NCBI RefSeq assembly: GCF_025943985.1
Contig: NZ_JAPCWE010000001.1
Span: forward strand, 62,001 to 126,000
Direction of reading: 5' to 3'
Source of the DNA: Anaerorudis cellulosivorans
GTDB taxonomy: Bacteria > Bacteroidota > Bacteroidia > Bacteroidales > Dysgonomonadaceae
DNA length: 64,000 bases
Shown: positions 1 through 9,964 of the stretch, piece after piece
Numbering within the stretch: the stretch's first letter is position 1
Layout of the letters: the number at the start of each line of letters is the position of its first letter
Made by a program: the position numbers and the translations under genes
Notes under the pieces: model-generated
Told to the model about the DNA's origin: nothing
What the model saw: the letters and a program-made list of their open reading frames with translations, nothing else
The model's database searches: none

Positions 1-2
1 AT

Positions 3-251
3 ATATTTGGCAACCTGCATTTTCTTTTAATTGTCCCCTTTCTCTTCATGTTTAGTTTGATAGTAATATATATCACCAGCCTTTTTTCATCGAAACCAAG
101 TAGCGAAAAATTAACAAATACCACATTCTCTAAAAAAGATTTTATTGAAGAATATTATTCACTGAAAGATAGAGCTTGGTATAAAAATTATTTAGTCTGG
201 TCTATTATATTATTGATAATCTGTGCTTTAATATGGTTCATATTTAGATAA
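3..251 (+). CDS. C-terminal end of a sodium:solute symporter-like protein (5' cut by window edge)
   Basis: The frame is already open at the first bases of the window and stops at 251, so only about 82 C-terminal residues are visible. They form two hydrophobic helices separated by a polar Lys/Glu-rich loop, ending in a short basic tail. This is the shape of the last two helices of sodium:solute symporters (SSS family), inner-membrane carriers that take up sugars with Na+. The gene stops 40 bp before a GH130 gene, a common partnership in mannan loci, where the carrier would import manno-oligosaccharides. The assignment rests on a short tail plus context and is tentative. Confidence 0.55.
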   Translation: MFGNLHFLLIVPFLFMFSLIVIYITSLFSSKPSSEKLTNTTFSKKDFIEEYYSLKDRAWYKNYLVWSIILLIICALIWFIFR

Positions 252-291
252 ACACATAATAAGTTTTAATAATCAAATGTAAGAATGAGGT

Positions 292-1320
292 ATGAAATTA
301 AAAAAATTTGAAAGAAATCCGATCCTAAGTCCAAAAATTGAAAACAGTTGGGAATCGCTAGTTACTTGTAATCCGGGGGTTTATTACGATAAAGGTGTAT
401 TTTATATGCTATACCGGGCAGCGGGAAATGACAAGGAACATGTTATCCGTTTTGGACTGGCAACAAGTAATGATGGGATAAATTTTGAGCGTCAATCGAA
501 TTTGCCTGTTTTCTCTCCTAGTCCGGATGGTCCCGATGCAGGTTGTGTTGAAGATCCACGAATAGTTAAGTTTGGAAATACGTACTATATCACTTATGCA
601 TACCGCCCTTTTCATCCGGGACAATATTGGGAATTTGGTCATGATGAGGTTTTATTGTCGGAATGCGATGATGAAGCCCCTCAGGTGTTAAAATACAATT
701 TAGCCAATTCGGGGCTGGCTGCTACCAATGATTTCCGTTCATTCAGGAGATTAGGCCGCATTACTTCACCCATATTGGATGATCGTGACGTTATATTATT
801 TCCGGAAAAAATTAATAATCAATATGTGATGATGCACCGGCCAAAACAATATGTCGGCGAAAAATATGGTGTAGAATACCCGTCCATTTGGATTAAATTT
901 TCTGATGATTTGTTAAACTGGGAAAATAAAGAAAGTCATTTGCTCCTAACAGGAAGACAAGGAACATGGGAGGAAAAAGTGGGTGGAGGAGCTCCTCCTT
1001 TAAAAACGGATAAGGGATGGCTGTTATTGTATCATGGTGTTAATAAGGGTGGACAGGGTTGTTATCGTGTAGGAGCATTATTACTCGATTTAAATAATCC
1101 CCTCAAAATCATAGCCAAAACCAACGATTTTATATTAGAACCCGAATTCGATTATGAGTTTGACGGGTACTATAAAGGATGCGTATTCCCGACCGGAAAC
1201 GTTATTGTCAATGACACTTTATACGTGTATTACGGTTGTTCCGATAAATACGTGGGATTAGCCACATGCTCAGTTGACGAATTGATCGATTATTTACTTA
1301 GCAACACCAAAAACAACTAG
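292..1320 (+). CDS. GH130 family beta-mannoside phosphorylase/mannosidase
   Basis: The 342-residue protein has no signal peptide and fits the five-bladed propeller length of GH130 enzymes. The motif GCVEDPR at residues 84-90 supplies the conserved Asp (D88) used as proton donor in this family. GH130 members phosphorolyse beta-1,4-mannosyl-glucose or mannobiose in the cytoplasm, giving mannose-1-phosphate; some members hydrolyse instead. The gene lies between a symporter and a SusC/SusD pair, with GH5-like and GH26 enzymes downstream, which supports intracellular breakdown of imported mannan fragments. The subfamily (phosphorylase or hydrolase) cannot be decided by reading alone. Confidence 0.88.
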   Translation: MKLKKFERNPILSPKIENSWESLVTCNPGVYYDKGVFYMLYRAAGNDKEHVIRFGLATSNDGINFERQSNLPVFSPSPDGPDAGCVEDPRIVKFGNTYYITYAYRPFHPGQYWEFGHDEVLLSECDDEAPQVLKYNLANSGLAATNDFRSFRRLGRITSPILDDRDVILFPEKINNQYVMMHRPKQYVGEKYGVEYPSIWIKFSDDLLNWENKESHLLLTGRQGTWEEKVGGGAPPLKTDKGWLLLYHGVNKGGQGCYRVGALLLDLNNPLKIIAKTNDFILEPEFDYEFDGYYKGCVFPTGNVIVNDTLYVYYGCSDKYVGLATCSVDELIDYLLSNTKNN

Positions 1321-1391
1321 CACAATAAATTCCGGAAATCGACATAAAAAAAATTATCCTATTCAAAATAGTATAATTAATTAGCAAATTA

Positions 1392-1426
1392 TTTGAATGA
1401 AAGGATGATAGAAATATCTACTTTTG
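1392..1426 (+). promoter_or_regulatory. Possible Bacteroidota promoter of the mannan SusC/D operon
   Basis: A TACTTTTG box at 1419-1426 matches the TANNTTTG -7 element, and a TTTG lies upstream at 1392-1395. The spacing (about 23 bp) is longer than the usual ~19, so the -33 assignment is weak. It sits about 45 bp before the SusC start codon, after a 150-bp AT-rich gap that separates SusC from the GH130 gene. Confidence 0.35.
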
Positions 1427-1471
1427 AAAAATAGAATCCGTCTATTGTTTAGTAACCGCTGATAATTTAAA

Positions 1472-4400
1472 ATGAACATGAAAATGAAAAGAAAAAAACA
1501 ACCATCCTTATTATTATTTTATTGCCTGGCAATCATGCTGTGGTGGATTACTCCTCATGTTACCTTTGCCTCTATCGAACAAGAGGGTGATCCGATAAAT
1601 GTGTCGGGGTACGTTAAGAACAGTCAAGGAGAAGTTCTTATAGGGGCAACAGTAAAGGTGAAAGGAGAACCCCTGGGAACCGTCACCGATATTAACGGCT
1701 TCTATACCCTGAAAGATGTGCCAAAAAATGCTGTTTTGGAATTTTCCTACGTTGGTTTTCAGTCACAAGAAATACCGATTGAAGGCAGATCGAGAATTGA
1801 CGTGGTTTTGGTGGATAATTTACAATTGCAAGAAGTTGTGGTAGTGGGATACGGTACAGTGAAAAAGAGCGACCTCACAGGATCGGTTGCAAGTATAAAA
1901 ACCGATGTTGTGAAAGATATTCCGGCCAATTCCATCGAAGGATTACTGCAAGGACGCGCAGCCGGTTTGCAGATTGTAAATTCTTCGCAAGATCCCGGTG
2001 CAGGCTCAATAGTACGTATCAGAGGTGCCAGTTCTTTGCGCGGTTCAAATTCTCCGTTAATTGTTGTCGATGGCTTCCCCTTAGGTGAAGCAGGCGATTT
2101 GAAACAAATAAATCCAATCGATATCGAATCGGTAGAAATTTTAAAAGATGCTTCAGCCTCCGCTATTTATGGGTCTCGCGGTGCAAACGGCGTCATTTTG
2201 GTGACCACTAAAGAAGGGCGCATAGGAAAGCCTACCATACAAATCAAGCAGCAGCTGGTTATGTCTGAATTTACTTCCAAACTCAATTTATGGCGAGATC
2301 CTGTTCTCATGGCATTACTTAGCAATGAGGCTCGAACCAATGCCGGACTGTCCCCGCTTTATGTTGGTGAAGTAAGTTCTACGGGTATCTATTATCCCTC
2401 CGTTGAAGAACTTATGACTACCTGGAAAACGAATACCCGATGGGATGAACTCGTATTCAGAGATGCTCCTCTATCCAATAATACTACCCTTTCTTTTGCC
2501 AATTCAACTGAAAAAACCCGTATTAATTTTAGTGCAAACTATTTTACCGATCAAGGTGTATATATCAAGGATGATTACGACAAATTGGGGCTTAATTTGA
2601 AAGTCGATCACAAGCTATATGACAACCTAAACCTTCGTTTTTCCGATATTATATATTTAGGAAACCGAAATACCAATAACGATTTGGCATATTGGCGAAA
2701 TCCCATATTCCCTGTATATGATGAAAATGGAGATTACTATTTGACGAGCAGCAACGATTACTCACATCCCATAGCGATTTCGGATCACAGGAAAAATCAA
2801 ACGAAAATGTTTGATAATATCGGTTCGGCTGCCTTGGAATGGCAAGTATTCCCATCGCTGCAATTAACCTCGCAACTCAATTACCATTATGGTAAATCTA
2901 CCCAAGATGCCTATTATCCCAAAAAATATACCGAAGCCGGTACATTCAATAACGGACAAGGGGTGATAAATAATTGGGAAGGACAAAATTTTGTTACGGA
3001 AAATTATGCCAATTTCCAAAAACTCGTAGCAGACCGACACGACATCGGTATAATGATAGGACATTCATACGAGTATTACATGTCTCGAAGTTCGTATCTT
3101 CAAGCAAATGATTTTGTAAATGAAGCCTTGAAAAACGAAAATATGTCGGCAGGAAATCCCGAAAAAAATGTGATCAGCAACGGTTACTCCGAATCGAAAC
3201 TTTTGTCTTACCTGGCAAGAATAAATTATACTTACAATAATAAGTACTTGCTGACATTTACTTCTCGAGCCGATGCTTCGTCTAAATTTGGAAAAGATAA
3301 TCGATGGGCTTTTTTCCCTTCCGGCGCAGTCAGCTGGAAAGCTCATGAAGAGAATTTTATCAAAAATTTGAACCTGTTTGACGAATTGAAATTTCGTTTC
3401 AGCTACGGCATTTCAGGTAACCAAGGTATAAGCCCTTATCAAACATTGAGCAGATACGGAACGGGGAAATATTACAACGATGGCAATTGGGTAACCACTA
3501 TTGGTCCGGGCTACGTATCCGGATGGACCGGACCGGGATGGATTTATCGCGTATGGAGCGGGATACCCAATCCGGGTTTGAAATGGGAAACGACGGCTCA
3601 ATCGGATTTCGGAATCGATCTCGCTTTTTTTAATCGAAGATTGAGAATGACGTTTGATTATTATAACAAATTGACGTATGATCTTTTACGCGAACGTAAT
3701 TTAGCTCTTTCTTCGGGTTACGATAAAATGTGGGTGAATGATGGTAAACTTCGAAATCGGGGCATCGAACTAACCGTCGATGGTATAATTCTCGACAACA
3801 ACGATTGGACGTTGTCTGGGACTCTCATCTTCTCAAAAAATAAAAATAAAGTGCTCGATCTAGGAAATACCCTCGAGTCGGGTTTGATTACCAATGAACG
3901 AACCGGTTTACTTTTCGAATACAGTGGCAATAATTTGGAACAGTATAGAGGATACACCAATATATTGGCCATAGGTCACCCTGTAAATGTTTTTTATGGA
4001 TATAAAACAGACGGAATCATACAAACCTTGGCTGAAGGCTTAGAAGCCGGACTGACCGGTGAATATGCCATGCCTGGAGAATACAAATATGTCGATTTGG
4101 ATACAAATGGCACAGTCGATGAAAACGATAAAGATGTTATTGGAGATCCCAATCCCGATTTTACCGGCAGTTTATCACTGAATGCCCGATGGCGGAATTT
4201 CGATGCCGAGATTTTCTTAAATGGAGTTGTAGGTAATGATGTGGTCAATACCCAAGCATTTAATCAACCGAGCAACCAACCCTTGCGTTGGACGCCGGAT
4301 AATCCCACAAATAAATACCCAAGTTTAAGGGATGGCCGGCAAGTTATGTTTTCCGATTGGTGGATTGAAGACGGTTCGTTTTTACGCGTCCAAAATTTAA

Positions 4401-4594
4401 CACTGGGATATACGGTTAAGTTGCCAAGCGAAAAAATAGTTGCCTCAAAACTCCGTTTATATGTAAATGCTTCCAATTTGTACACCTTTACCAACTTTAA
4501 AGGATATGATCCTGAAGTCGATTTATTAGGGGTATATTATGGTGGATACCCACGTCTAAGAAATTGGACTTTTGGTATCGATATAACTTTTTAA
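1472..4594 (+). CDS. SusC-like TonB-dependent outer-membrane receptor (mannan uptake)
   Basis: The 1040-residue protein begins with a signal peptide ending around TFAS-IEQ. A carboxypeptidase-regulatory-like domain follows (about residues 45-120, with GTVTDINGFYTL), then the conserved EVVVVGYGTVKKSDLTG stretch and plug domain (about 125-260), then a long beta-barrel ending in an aromatic-rich strand (WTFGIDITF). SusC proteins import oligosaccharides across the outer membrane using TonB energy and are capped by a SusD lipoprotein. The SusD gene starts 12 bp downstream. Of two close start codons, the first at 1472 gives MNMKMKRKK; starting at the second Met would change only the n-region. Confidence 0.95.
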   Translation: MNMKMKRKKQPSLLLFYCLAIMLWWITPHVTFASIEQEGDPINVSGYVKNSQGEVLIGATVKVKGEPLGTVTDINGFYTLKDVPKNAVLEFSYVGFQSQEIPIEGRSRIDVVLVDNLQLQEVVVVGYGTVKKSDLTGSVASIKTDVVKDIPANSIEGLLQGRAAGLQIVNSSQDPGAGSIVRIRGASSLRGSNSPLIVVDGFPLGEAGDLKQINPIDIESVEILKDASASAIYGSRGANGVILVTTKEGRIGKPTIQIKQQLVMSEFTSKLNLWRDPVLMALLSNEARTNAGLSPLYVGEVSSTGIYYPSVEELMTTWKTNTRWDELVFRDAPLSNNTTLSFANSTEKTRINFSANYFTDQGVYIKDDYDKLGLNLKVDHKLYDNLNLRFSDIIYLGNRNTNNDLAYWRNPIFPVYDENGDYYLTSSNDYSHPIAISDHRKNQTKMFDNIGSAALEWQVFPSLQLTSQLNYHYGKSTQDAYYPKKYTEAGTFNNGQGVINNWEGQNFVTENYANFQKLVADRHDIGIMIGHSYEYYMSRSSYLQANDFVNEALKNENMSAGNPEKNVISNGYSESKLLSYLARINYTYNNKYLLTFTSRADASSKFGKDNRWAFFPSGAVSWKAHEENFIKNLNLFDELKFRFSYGISGNQGISPYQTLSRYGTGKYYNDGNWVTTIGPGYVSGWTGPGWIYRVWSGIPNPGLKWETTAQSDFGIDLAFFNRRLRMTFDYYNKLTYDLLRERNLALSSGYDKMWVNDGKLRNRGIELTVDGIILDNNDWTLSGTLIFSKNKNKVLDLGNTLESGLITNERTGLLFEYSGNNLEQYRGYTNILAIGHPVNVFYGYKTDGIIQTLAEGLEAGLTGEYAMPGEYKYVDLDTNGTVDENDKDVIGDPNPDFTGSLSLNARWRNFDAEIFLNGVVGNDVVNTQAFNQPSNQPLRWTPDNPTNKYPSLRDGRQVMFSDWWIEDGSFLRVQNLTLGYTVKLPSEKIVASKLRLYVNASNLYTFTNFKGYDPEVDLLGVYYGGYPRLRNWTFGIDITF

Positions 4595-4606
4595 AACGCT
4601 ATTATT

Positions 4607-6118
4607 ATGAATACTAAAATAAAACTCGTTATCTTCTTTTCTATCGCTCTCCTTTCGGCTTGCAATTTGGATGAATACCCTTACGGATTTTATTCTGAAG
4701 ATAATTTTTTCAAGACAGCCGAAGATGCAGAAGCTGCTGTTAATTATGCATACGGTACGCTGAATTATTTGGAATATTCACGATCGATATTTTTCCTCGG
4801 CGATATGCCGACCGAGATGTTGACAACAAAATCCGATGCGTCGGTACACAATCAAGACTTGAACAATTGGAAAGTAATCAATTTTAAAACCAATGAGACG
4901 CTCGAGAATTTTTTCAAATATGCCTATATCGGAATCAACCGAGCCAACGCAGTGATTAAAAAAGTGCCGGATGCGGATTTCGATGCGAAACTCAAAAATC
5001 AATATTTAGGGGAAGCCTATTTTCTTCGTGCTTGGAATTATTTTAATTTGGTTCGCAACTTTGGTTTGGTTCCAATGCACTACAGCCTTGTTGAAACGTT
5101 AGAACAGACTTCGGCCGGTTTGGCTGCCGATATGGATGAAGCGTGGGGAATTATTTTTACCGATTGCCGCAAAGCCATCGAATTATTGCCTGTTTATGAA
5201 CAACCCAGAATCGGACGTGCCGATCGTGTTGCAGCTCAATCGTTATTGGCAAAAGCCTATTTATATGTGGCCAGCGCAAAAGAAAACAATGTGCTTTTGT
5301 ATCGCGATATGAAACGCGATGTTACCCAAATGTATGATAGTGCAGCATATTTTGCCAATGAAGTGATTACCAAGCAAAATACGTATGGATTTGAAAATAA
5401 TCTACTTAGCATATATGATGTTGAAAATCCGCGGGGCAAAGAAAAAATATTCATCATGGGAATGGATAGAACCGGTCAAAGCGAAGGAGAATATTCCAAA
5501 ATATCGAAAATGTTCATTCCTTATATCGATGGAGCGACCATTTATTTGAAACAAGGTGATACCGATGAATTTATTCCATCGCATGATGGATGGGGAGAAT
5601 ATCGTACAGAGATTGATTTTTATAACGAATACGATGCCAATGACAGACGAAAAAATCACCTGATAGTGAATAAAGTATATGATGCCAACGGGCAGGTAAA
5701 AAGTGAATATCCCGGTAATTTGTTATATCCCTTCTGTCGTAAATATATCGACCCTAAATTTGAAGGAGACAAAACAAGTACCCGACCTTTTTTGATCCGT
5801 TACTCTGATATAGCATTAATTTACGCCGAAGCTGCAGGTCCGAATGATCAATCCTACAACCTGGTCAATTACATTCGTTCACGAGCCGGTTTAGGAAATT
5901 TGCGGCCGGGTTTGAGTACCGCCGATTTTAGAAATGAAGTAAGGAAAGAAAGAAAATTTGAAATGGCTTTCGAAGGCGATTATATGTATGATCTTCGTCG
6001 TTGTAATAAAATTGGGGAAATTAAGGAAGTTGTTGATGCCGGATTAACCGAAAATCAATATACATTTTATCCTATACCTCAAGCCGAAATTAATTTGAAT
6101 GGTGAATTAAGAAAATAA
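4607..6118 (+). CDS. SusD-like starch/mannan-binding outer-membrane lipoprotein
   Basis: The 503-residue protein has a lipoprotein signal with lipobox LLSAC at the start. The N-terminal half carries the TPR-like helices of the family (LKNQYLGEAYFLRAWNYFNL), and the C-terminal part has the family block RYSDIALIYAEAAG, followed by NYIRSRAGL and VRKERKFEMAFEG. SusD proteins sit on top of SusC, bind the polysaccharide and open and close the pore. The gene directly follows SusC and is 8 bp from the next lipoprotein gene, so the three are one transcription unit. Confidence 0.95.
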   Translation: MNTKIKLVIFFSIALLSACNLDEYPYGFYSEDNFFKTAEDAEAAVNYAYGTLNYLEYSRSIFFLGDMPTEMLTTKSDASVHNQDLNNWKVINFKTNETLENFFKYAYIGINRANAVIKKVPDADFDAKLKNQYLGEAYFLRAWNYFNLVRNFGLVPMHYSLVETLEQTSAGLAADMDEAWGIIFTDCRKAIELLPVYEQPRIGRADRVAAQSLLAKAYLYVASAKENNVLLYRDMKRDVTQMYDSAAYFANEVITKQNTYGFENNLLSIYDVENPRGKEKIFIMGMDRTGQSEGEYSKISKMFIPYIDGATIYLKQGDTDEFIPSHDGWGEYRTEIDFYNEYDANDRRKNHLIVNKVYDANGQVKSEYPGNLLYPFCRKYIDPKFEGDKTSTRPFLIRYSDIALIYAEAAGPNDQSYNLVNYIRSRAGLGNLRPGLSTADFRNEVRKERKFEMAFEGDYMYDLRRCNKIGEIKEVVDAGLTENQYTFYPIPQAEINLNGELRK

Positions 6119-6126
6119 TAAAAGGT

Positions 6127-7110
6127 ATGAAAAAAATAATACTAGTTGTCAGTCTGATCGTGGTTGCCATCTTTCAACAATCCTGCGTAAAAGATCCGTT
6201 AGCCGATATAGAGGAAGGCAAATGGAACAATGAGCGATCCGTTTTGAGCATTAAGTTTAAAAATCAAGTTGGAACAGCCGAAATTCAACGCATCGATGAG
6301 GAGAAAGGTGTAATTTATATTAAATTGAATGTGGATGCAATACCCGATCTATCAAAAGTTGAATTGGAAAAGATTTTACTCTCTTACCGCGCTACCTGTT
6401 CAATCCAACCCGGCAGTACTCTCGATTTTAATAATGCGGAAAGAAAAGCAACGATAACGGTCACATCACAGAATGGAAAAACAAGGGAATACACCATATA
6501 TGCAACCGAATTTTCGGAAACCCTGATTGGAACATGGACCATCGACGATTTGGTCTTATATGGAGGAACCGGTCCCGAATGGTGGGGAGGCGGAGTGTTG
6601 TCTTTATTGGATAAACCATGGTGTTGGAAAGTGGATAATTTACCGCAAGCCGAATGCGACAATACCCTCACCTTTACCATGACCGAAATTTCGGATGAGG
6701 GAAATACTTCCGGCATATGTGTCAATGATCCGGGTCCGGATGGTAAATATGCCGATTTTATCTTTAATGGCAGTCAAAATCCGGAGAATCCGGGAGTCGA
6801 TATCGACGTGAATCATTTTTATCGTCAAATTCCTAAGGGAGAAAGTCATTGGGTAAGAAATTATTCGGCAGGAACAATCTCTTTTACCGATAAGGATGGA
6901 AAAACAACGATAAGTGTATTGGAAAATCCGGGTACGTATTTGCTTTTCAAAGATAACATTGGCAATAATATCGAACATTGGATAACCATTCCTCATAACG
7001 CTTTTTCATTCCAATTATCCGGAACTGACGATTGGACCCGCATTTATTCCGATTACGATAAATTTGTAAAAAAACCCCGCAAATTTTTCATAATGGTGAC
7101 AAAACAATAA
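6127..7110 (+). CDS. Surface glycan-binding lipoprotein (SusE/F-position protein)
   Basis: The 327-residue protein has a lipoprotein signal with QQSC as lipobox. A beta-rich domain (about residues 30-130) resembles the Ig-like N-terminal modules of surface glycan-binding proteins; a larger C-terminal domain (about 130-327) is rich in Trp, Tyr and Gly, as expected for glycan binding. Its place right after SusD, ahead of two glycanases, is the classic position of a surface glycan-binding protein. The function is inferred from position and domain style; I recognise no close characterised homologue. Confidence 0.7.
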   Translation: MKKIILVVSLIVVAIFQQSCVKDPLADIEEGKWNNERSVLSIKFKNQVGTAEIQRIDEEKGVIYIKLNVDAIPDLSKVELEKILLSYRATCSIQPGSTLDFNNAERKATITVTSQNGKTREYTIYATEFSETLIGTWTIDDLVLYGGTGPEWWGGGVLSLLDKPWCWKVDNLPQAECDNTLTFTMTEISDEGNTSGICVNDPGPDGKYADFIFNGSQNPENPGVDIDVNHFYRQIPKGESHWVRNYSAGTISFTDKDGKTTISVLENPGTYLLFKDNIGNNIEHWITIPHNAFSFQLSGTDDWTRIYSDYDKFVKKPRKFFIMVTKQ

Positions 7111-7120
7111 ATTTACAAAT

Positions 7121-7158
7121 TAAAATGCAGGGATGATAAGTTGATTCCCTGCATTTTA
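7121..7158 (+). terminator. Perfect 13-bp hairpin after the SusC/D/SGBP genes
   Basis: A perfect inverted repeat (7121-7133 with 7146-7158, core AAAATGCAGGGA) lies 10 bp after the stop of the glycan-binding protein and ends in TTTTATT. It probably attenuates transcription between the binding proteins and the enzyme genes, lowering enzyme output relative to SusC/D. Confidence 0.7.
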
Positions 7159-7175
7159 TTCCACCTTAAAAACAA

Positions 7176-8648
7176 ATGAAGAATATGACAAAATACATCC
7201 TTTTTCTCTCGTTACTGCTAGTTTCGTTTGCAGGTTGCAACAGCGAAAAAAATATTACCTATGTAACCATTCATGGCGATACCTTAGTCAGTAAAAATTA
7301 TATCGGCAACGGCGTTCAATGGGATCCCTATCAACTGGATTACGGTGAAGTGAAACTGAAAATTTCCCCCTCGGATTGGGAAAAATTATATGCTCGCCTC
7401 GATTTTATGCGCCCTCATTTTATCAGGGTGATGCTCAATACCACCTCCTTAGTTGAAAACGGCATTCTCAACCCCGATAAGAATTTTGAGAATATCAAAC
7501 CTATTTTGGATTATTGCCAATCACGCAATGTCAAGGTTATGTTTGGTGATTGGGGTTGGGGATTGATCGATGAATCCGATATAAATGAGCGGAATATCAA
7601 ATATGCAGTCGATTATTTGAATTACCTGGTAAATGAAAAATCGTTTTCATGCATCAACTATTACAATTTGATAAACGAACCCAACGGCTATTGGGCAGCC
7701 ACTAACGGCAGTTATCCGGTATGGAAAAAAGCCCTTCGTTTTTTCCATGATGAAATGGAAAATCAAAATTTGACAAAAAAACTGAAAATTGTTGGACCCG
7801 ACATTGCGATTTGGGATACCAAAGAAACATGGTGGATCGATAGTTGTTCGACACACTTATCGAAAGAAATCGGACTTTACGATATTCATACCTATCCATC
7901 CAAAATTACGGTAAATTCCGGAAAATACAGCGATATCATTCAAGCCTATCAAAAACAAGTTCCTGAAGACAAGCAAATCGTTATGGGTGAAATTGGCCTT
8001 AAATTTGTGGAAGAAGCCGATTCCGTCTACAGAAAAGAAAATATCAGTCGGGCACAATCAAAAAAGTATGCATCGAAAGACGATTCCCAACTGTTTGTTT
8101 ACGATTATATGTATGGGATAGATATGGCTGATGCTTTATTACAAACGATAAATGCAGGGTATTCGGGGTCAGTCGCCTGGATGCTGGATGATGCCATGCA
8201 CGCTAACGAATCACCGGAAAAGTTGAAAATATGGGGTTTTTGGAATATATTGGGAGAAGAATTTTTTGGCAAAGAAGAAGAAAAAGTTCGTCCCTGGTAT
8301 TATGCATGGTCGTTGCTGTGTCGGTATATGCCCACAGGATCTGATGTGTATAAGGTAAGCGTAACCGGGAATCCGGCTATAAAAGCTGCTTTTTCGGGGA
8401 AAGACAACCACTATATGTTGGCATTACTTAATATTTCAAACGAAGTTCAACAAGTGAAAATTCGGCACTCTTCGTTAACCGGATTGGATCATGCAAAAAA
8501 ATTCGTTTACTCGCAGGATAACTTAAAAACAGAAGGCGATCATGTATTATTGCCCACTGAAAATAATTTGACATTGCGATGGGATAAGGGAGAAATCATC
8601 ACTGTGCCGGCCAATTCGTTGGTTGTTTATACTACTTTTGAATATTAA
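7176..8648 (+). CDS. Secreted GH5-like (clan GH-A) glycoside hydrolase
   Basis: The 490-residue protein has an N-terminal signal whose SFAGC suggests a lipoprotein. It has the clan GH-A layout: NLINEPNG provides the acid/base Glu (E168) and MGEIGLK the nucleophile (E272), about 100 residues apart as in GH5. A C-terminal beta-domain (from about residue 400) ends the protein. Next to SusC/D and a GH26 mannanase it probably attacks beta-mannan or its side chains at the cell surface. The family could also be GH39 or another GH-A member; the clan and the two Glu are clear, the substrate is inferred. Confidence 0.75.
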   Translation: MKNMTKYILFLSLLLVSFAGCNSEKNITYVTIHGDTLVSKNYIGNGVQWDPYQLDYGEVKLKISPSDWEKLYARLDFMRPHFIRVMLNTTSLVENGILNPDKNFENIKPILDYCQSRNVKVMFGDWGWGLIDESDINERNIKYAVDYLNYLVNEKSFSCINYYNLINEPNGYWAATNGSYPVWKKALRFFHDEMENQNLTKKLKIVGPDIAIWDTKETWWIDSCSTHLSKEIGLYDIHTYPSKITVNSGKYSDIIQAYQKQVPEDKQIVMGEIGLKFVEEADSVYRKENISRAQSKKYASKDDSQLFVYDYMYGIDMADALLQTINAGYSGSVAWMLDDAMHANESPEKLKIWGFWNILGEEFFGKEEEKVRPWYYAWSLLCRYMPTGSDVYKVSVTGNPAIKAAFSGKDNHYMLALLNISNEVQQVKIRHSSLTGLDHAKKFVYSQDNLKTEGDHVLLPTENNLTLRWDKGEIITVPANSLVVYTTFEY

Positions 8649-8650
8649 AT

Positions 8651-8682
8651 TACACGCGTTTAGTATACTGAGTTAAACGTGT
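8651..8682. terminator. Weak hairpin between the GH5-like and GH26 genes
   Basis: Imperfect stem ACACGCGTTTA / TAAACGTGT with a 1-nt bulge, directly after the GH5-like stop codon and without a strong T-run. It may slow transcription or protect the upstream mRNA end. Confidence 0.3.
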
Positions 8683-8758
8683 CAACGGCAAAAAAACAAT
8701 TTAACCGATTGGACAGCATAATCTTTCCAATTTACGAATAATAATTACTTACTGCACA

Positions 8759-9964
8759 ATGAAAAATAACAAGGTACTTTTGGCATTTTTATGGATCCTT
8801 TTTACCGTTTCCTGCTCAAGCACCGAAGACGGAATCGAAAACACAGAGGATAATACGGAAGAAGAAATAACGGAATTATCCCTGGCCGATAAAAACGCTA
8901 CGTTGGAAACCAAAGCATTATATGCCAATTTATGGGAAATACAACAAAAAGGATTTATGTTTGGACATCATGATGATCTTTGGTACGGACGTAAATGGTA
9001 CAATGAAGCCGGGCGTTCCGATACCAAAGAGGTATGTGGTGACTATCCTGCGGTTTTCAGTGTCGATTTTGGTCCCATTATGGATGATCGGTGCCTCACT
9101 GAAAACGGTATTCGTGAAAATGCCATCCGAAGGAGAGTCATATTGGAAGCCTATGAACGCGGAGAAGTAATCATAGCTTGCATGCATTTGAATAATCCGT
9201 TAACCGGGGGTGACTCGTGGGATAATTCGCGCAACGATGTGGTAAAGGAAATTCTTAAGGAGGGCAGCGATACCAATAAACGATTTAAAAGTTGGCTGGA
9301 TCGTTTGGCCGAATTTTCATCCCATCTAAAAGGCGATAAAGAAGAAACAATACCGGTAATTTTGCGCCCTTTTCATGAACATACCCAAACATGGTCGTGG
9401 TGGGGAAGTTCATGTACCACTCAAAACGAATTCATCAATTTATGGCATTTTACTGTGAACTATCTTCGGGATACCAAGGGAGTTCATTCTTTTATTTATG
9501 CCATCTCGCCTCAAATGGATTCACCCAAAACAACGAATGACTTTTTGTATCGATGGCCGGGAAATGACTATGTCGATTTTGTCGGAATGGATTCATATCA
9601 TGGATTAAATCCCAATACGTTGACAATTAACGCTCATGCCCTGAGCAAATTTTCAAAAGACATAAAAAAGCCTTGCGGGATCACAGAAACCGGAGTAGAA
9701 GGCATCCGTTATCCCGATGGATCTCCGGTTACGGATTATTGGACCAAGCAGCTGTTAACCCCGCTTGTTGGTCAAACCATAAGTATGGTGGTAATGTGGC
9801 GAAATGCTTATGATCCGGCAGAAGAAGGCACGCACTTTTTTTCCGTTTACAAAGGACATGCATCAGAAAATGATTTTTTGAAGTTTTATAATGATCCGAG
9901 AACTTTTTTCTCTCACGATTTACCCGATATGTATTCCATGCCCAAAAAAATAAAAGTAAATTAA
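8759..9964 (+). CDS. GH26 beta-mannanase, secreted lipoprotein
   Basis: The 401-residue protein has a signal peptide with lipobox TVSC and an acidic linker (many Glu/Thr, residues 20-42). The catalytic domain shows the GH26 signature RPFHEHTQTWSWWG with acid/base E207, and the nucleophile E310 in CGITETGVEG. GH26 enzymes cut beta-1,4-mannan inside the chain or release mannobiose. As the last gene of the locus it would make the oligosaccharides taken up by SusC/D and cleaved inside by GH130. The lipobox suggests surface or periplasmic anchoring. Both catalytic Glu are present and the length is normal. Confidence 0.92.
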   Translation: MKNNKVLLAFLWILFTVSCSSTEDGIENTEDNTEEEITELSLADKNATLETKALYANLWEIQQKGFMFGHHDDLWYGRKWYNEAGRSDTKEVCGDYPAVFSVDFGPIMDDRCLTENGIRENAIRRRVILEAYERGEVIIACMHLNNPLTGGDSWDNSRNDVVKEILKEGSDTNKRFKSWLDRLAEFSSHLKGDKEETIPVILRPFHEHTQTWSWWGSSCTTQNEFINLWHFTVNYLRDTKGVHSFIYAISPQMDSPKTTNDFLYRWPGNDYVDFVGMDSYHGLNPNTLTINAHALSKFSKDIKKPCGITETGVEGIRYPDGSPVTDYWTKQLLTPLVGQTISMVVMWRNAYDPAEEGTHFFSVYKGHASENDFLKFYNDPRTFFSHDLPDMYSMPKKIKVN

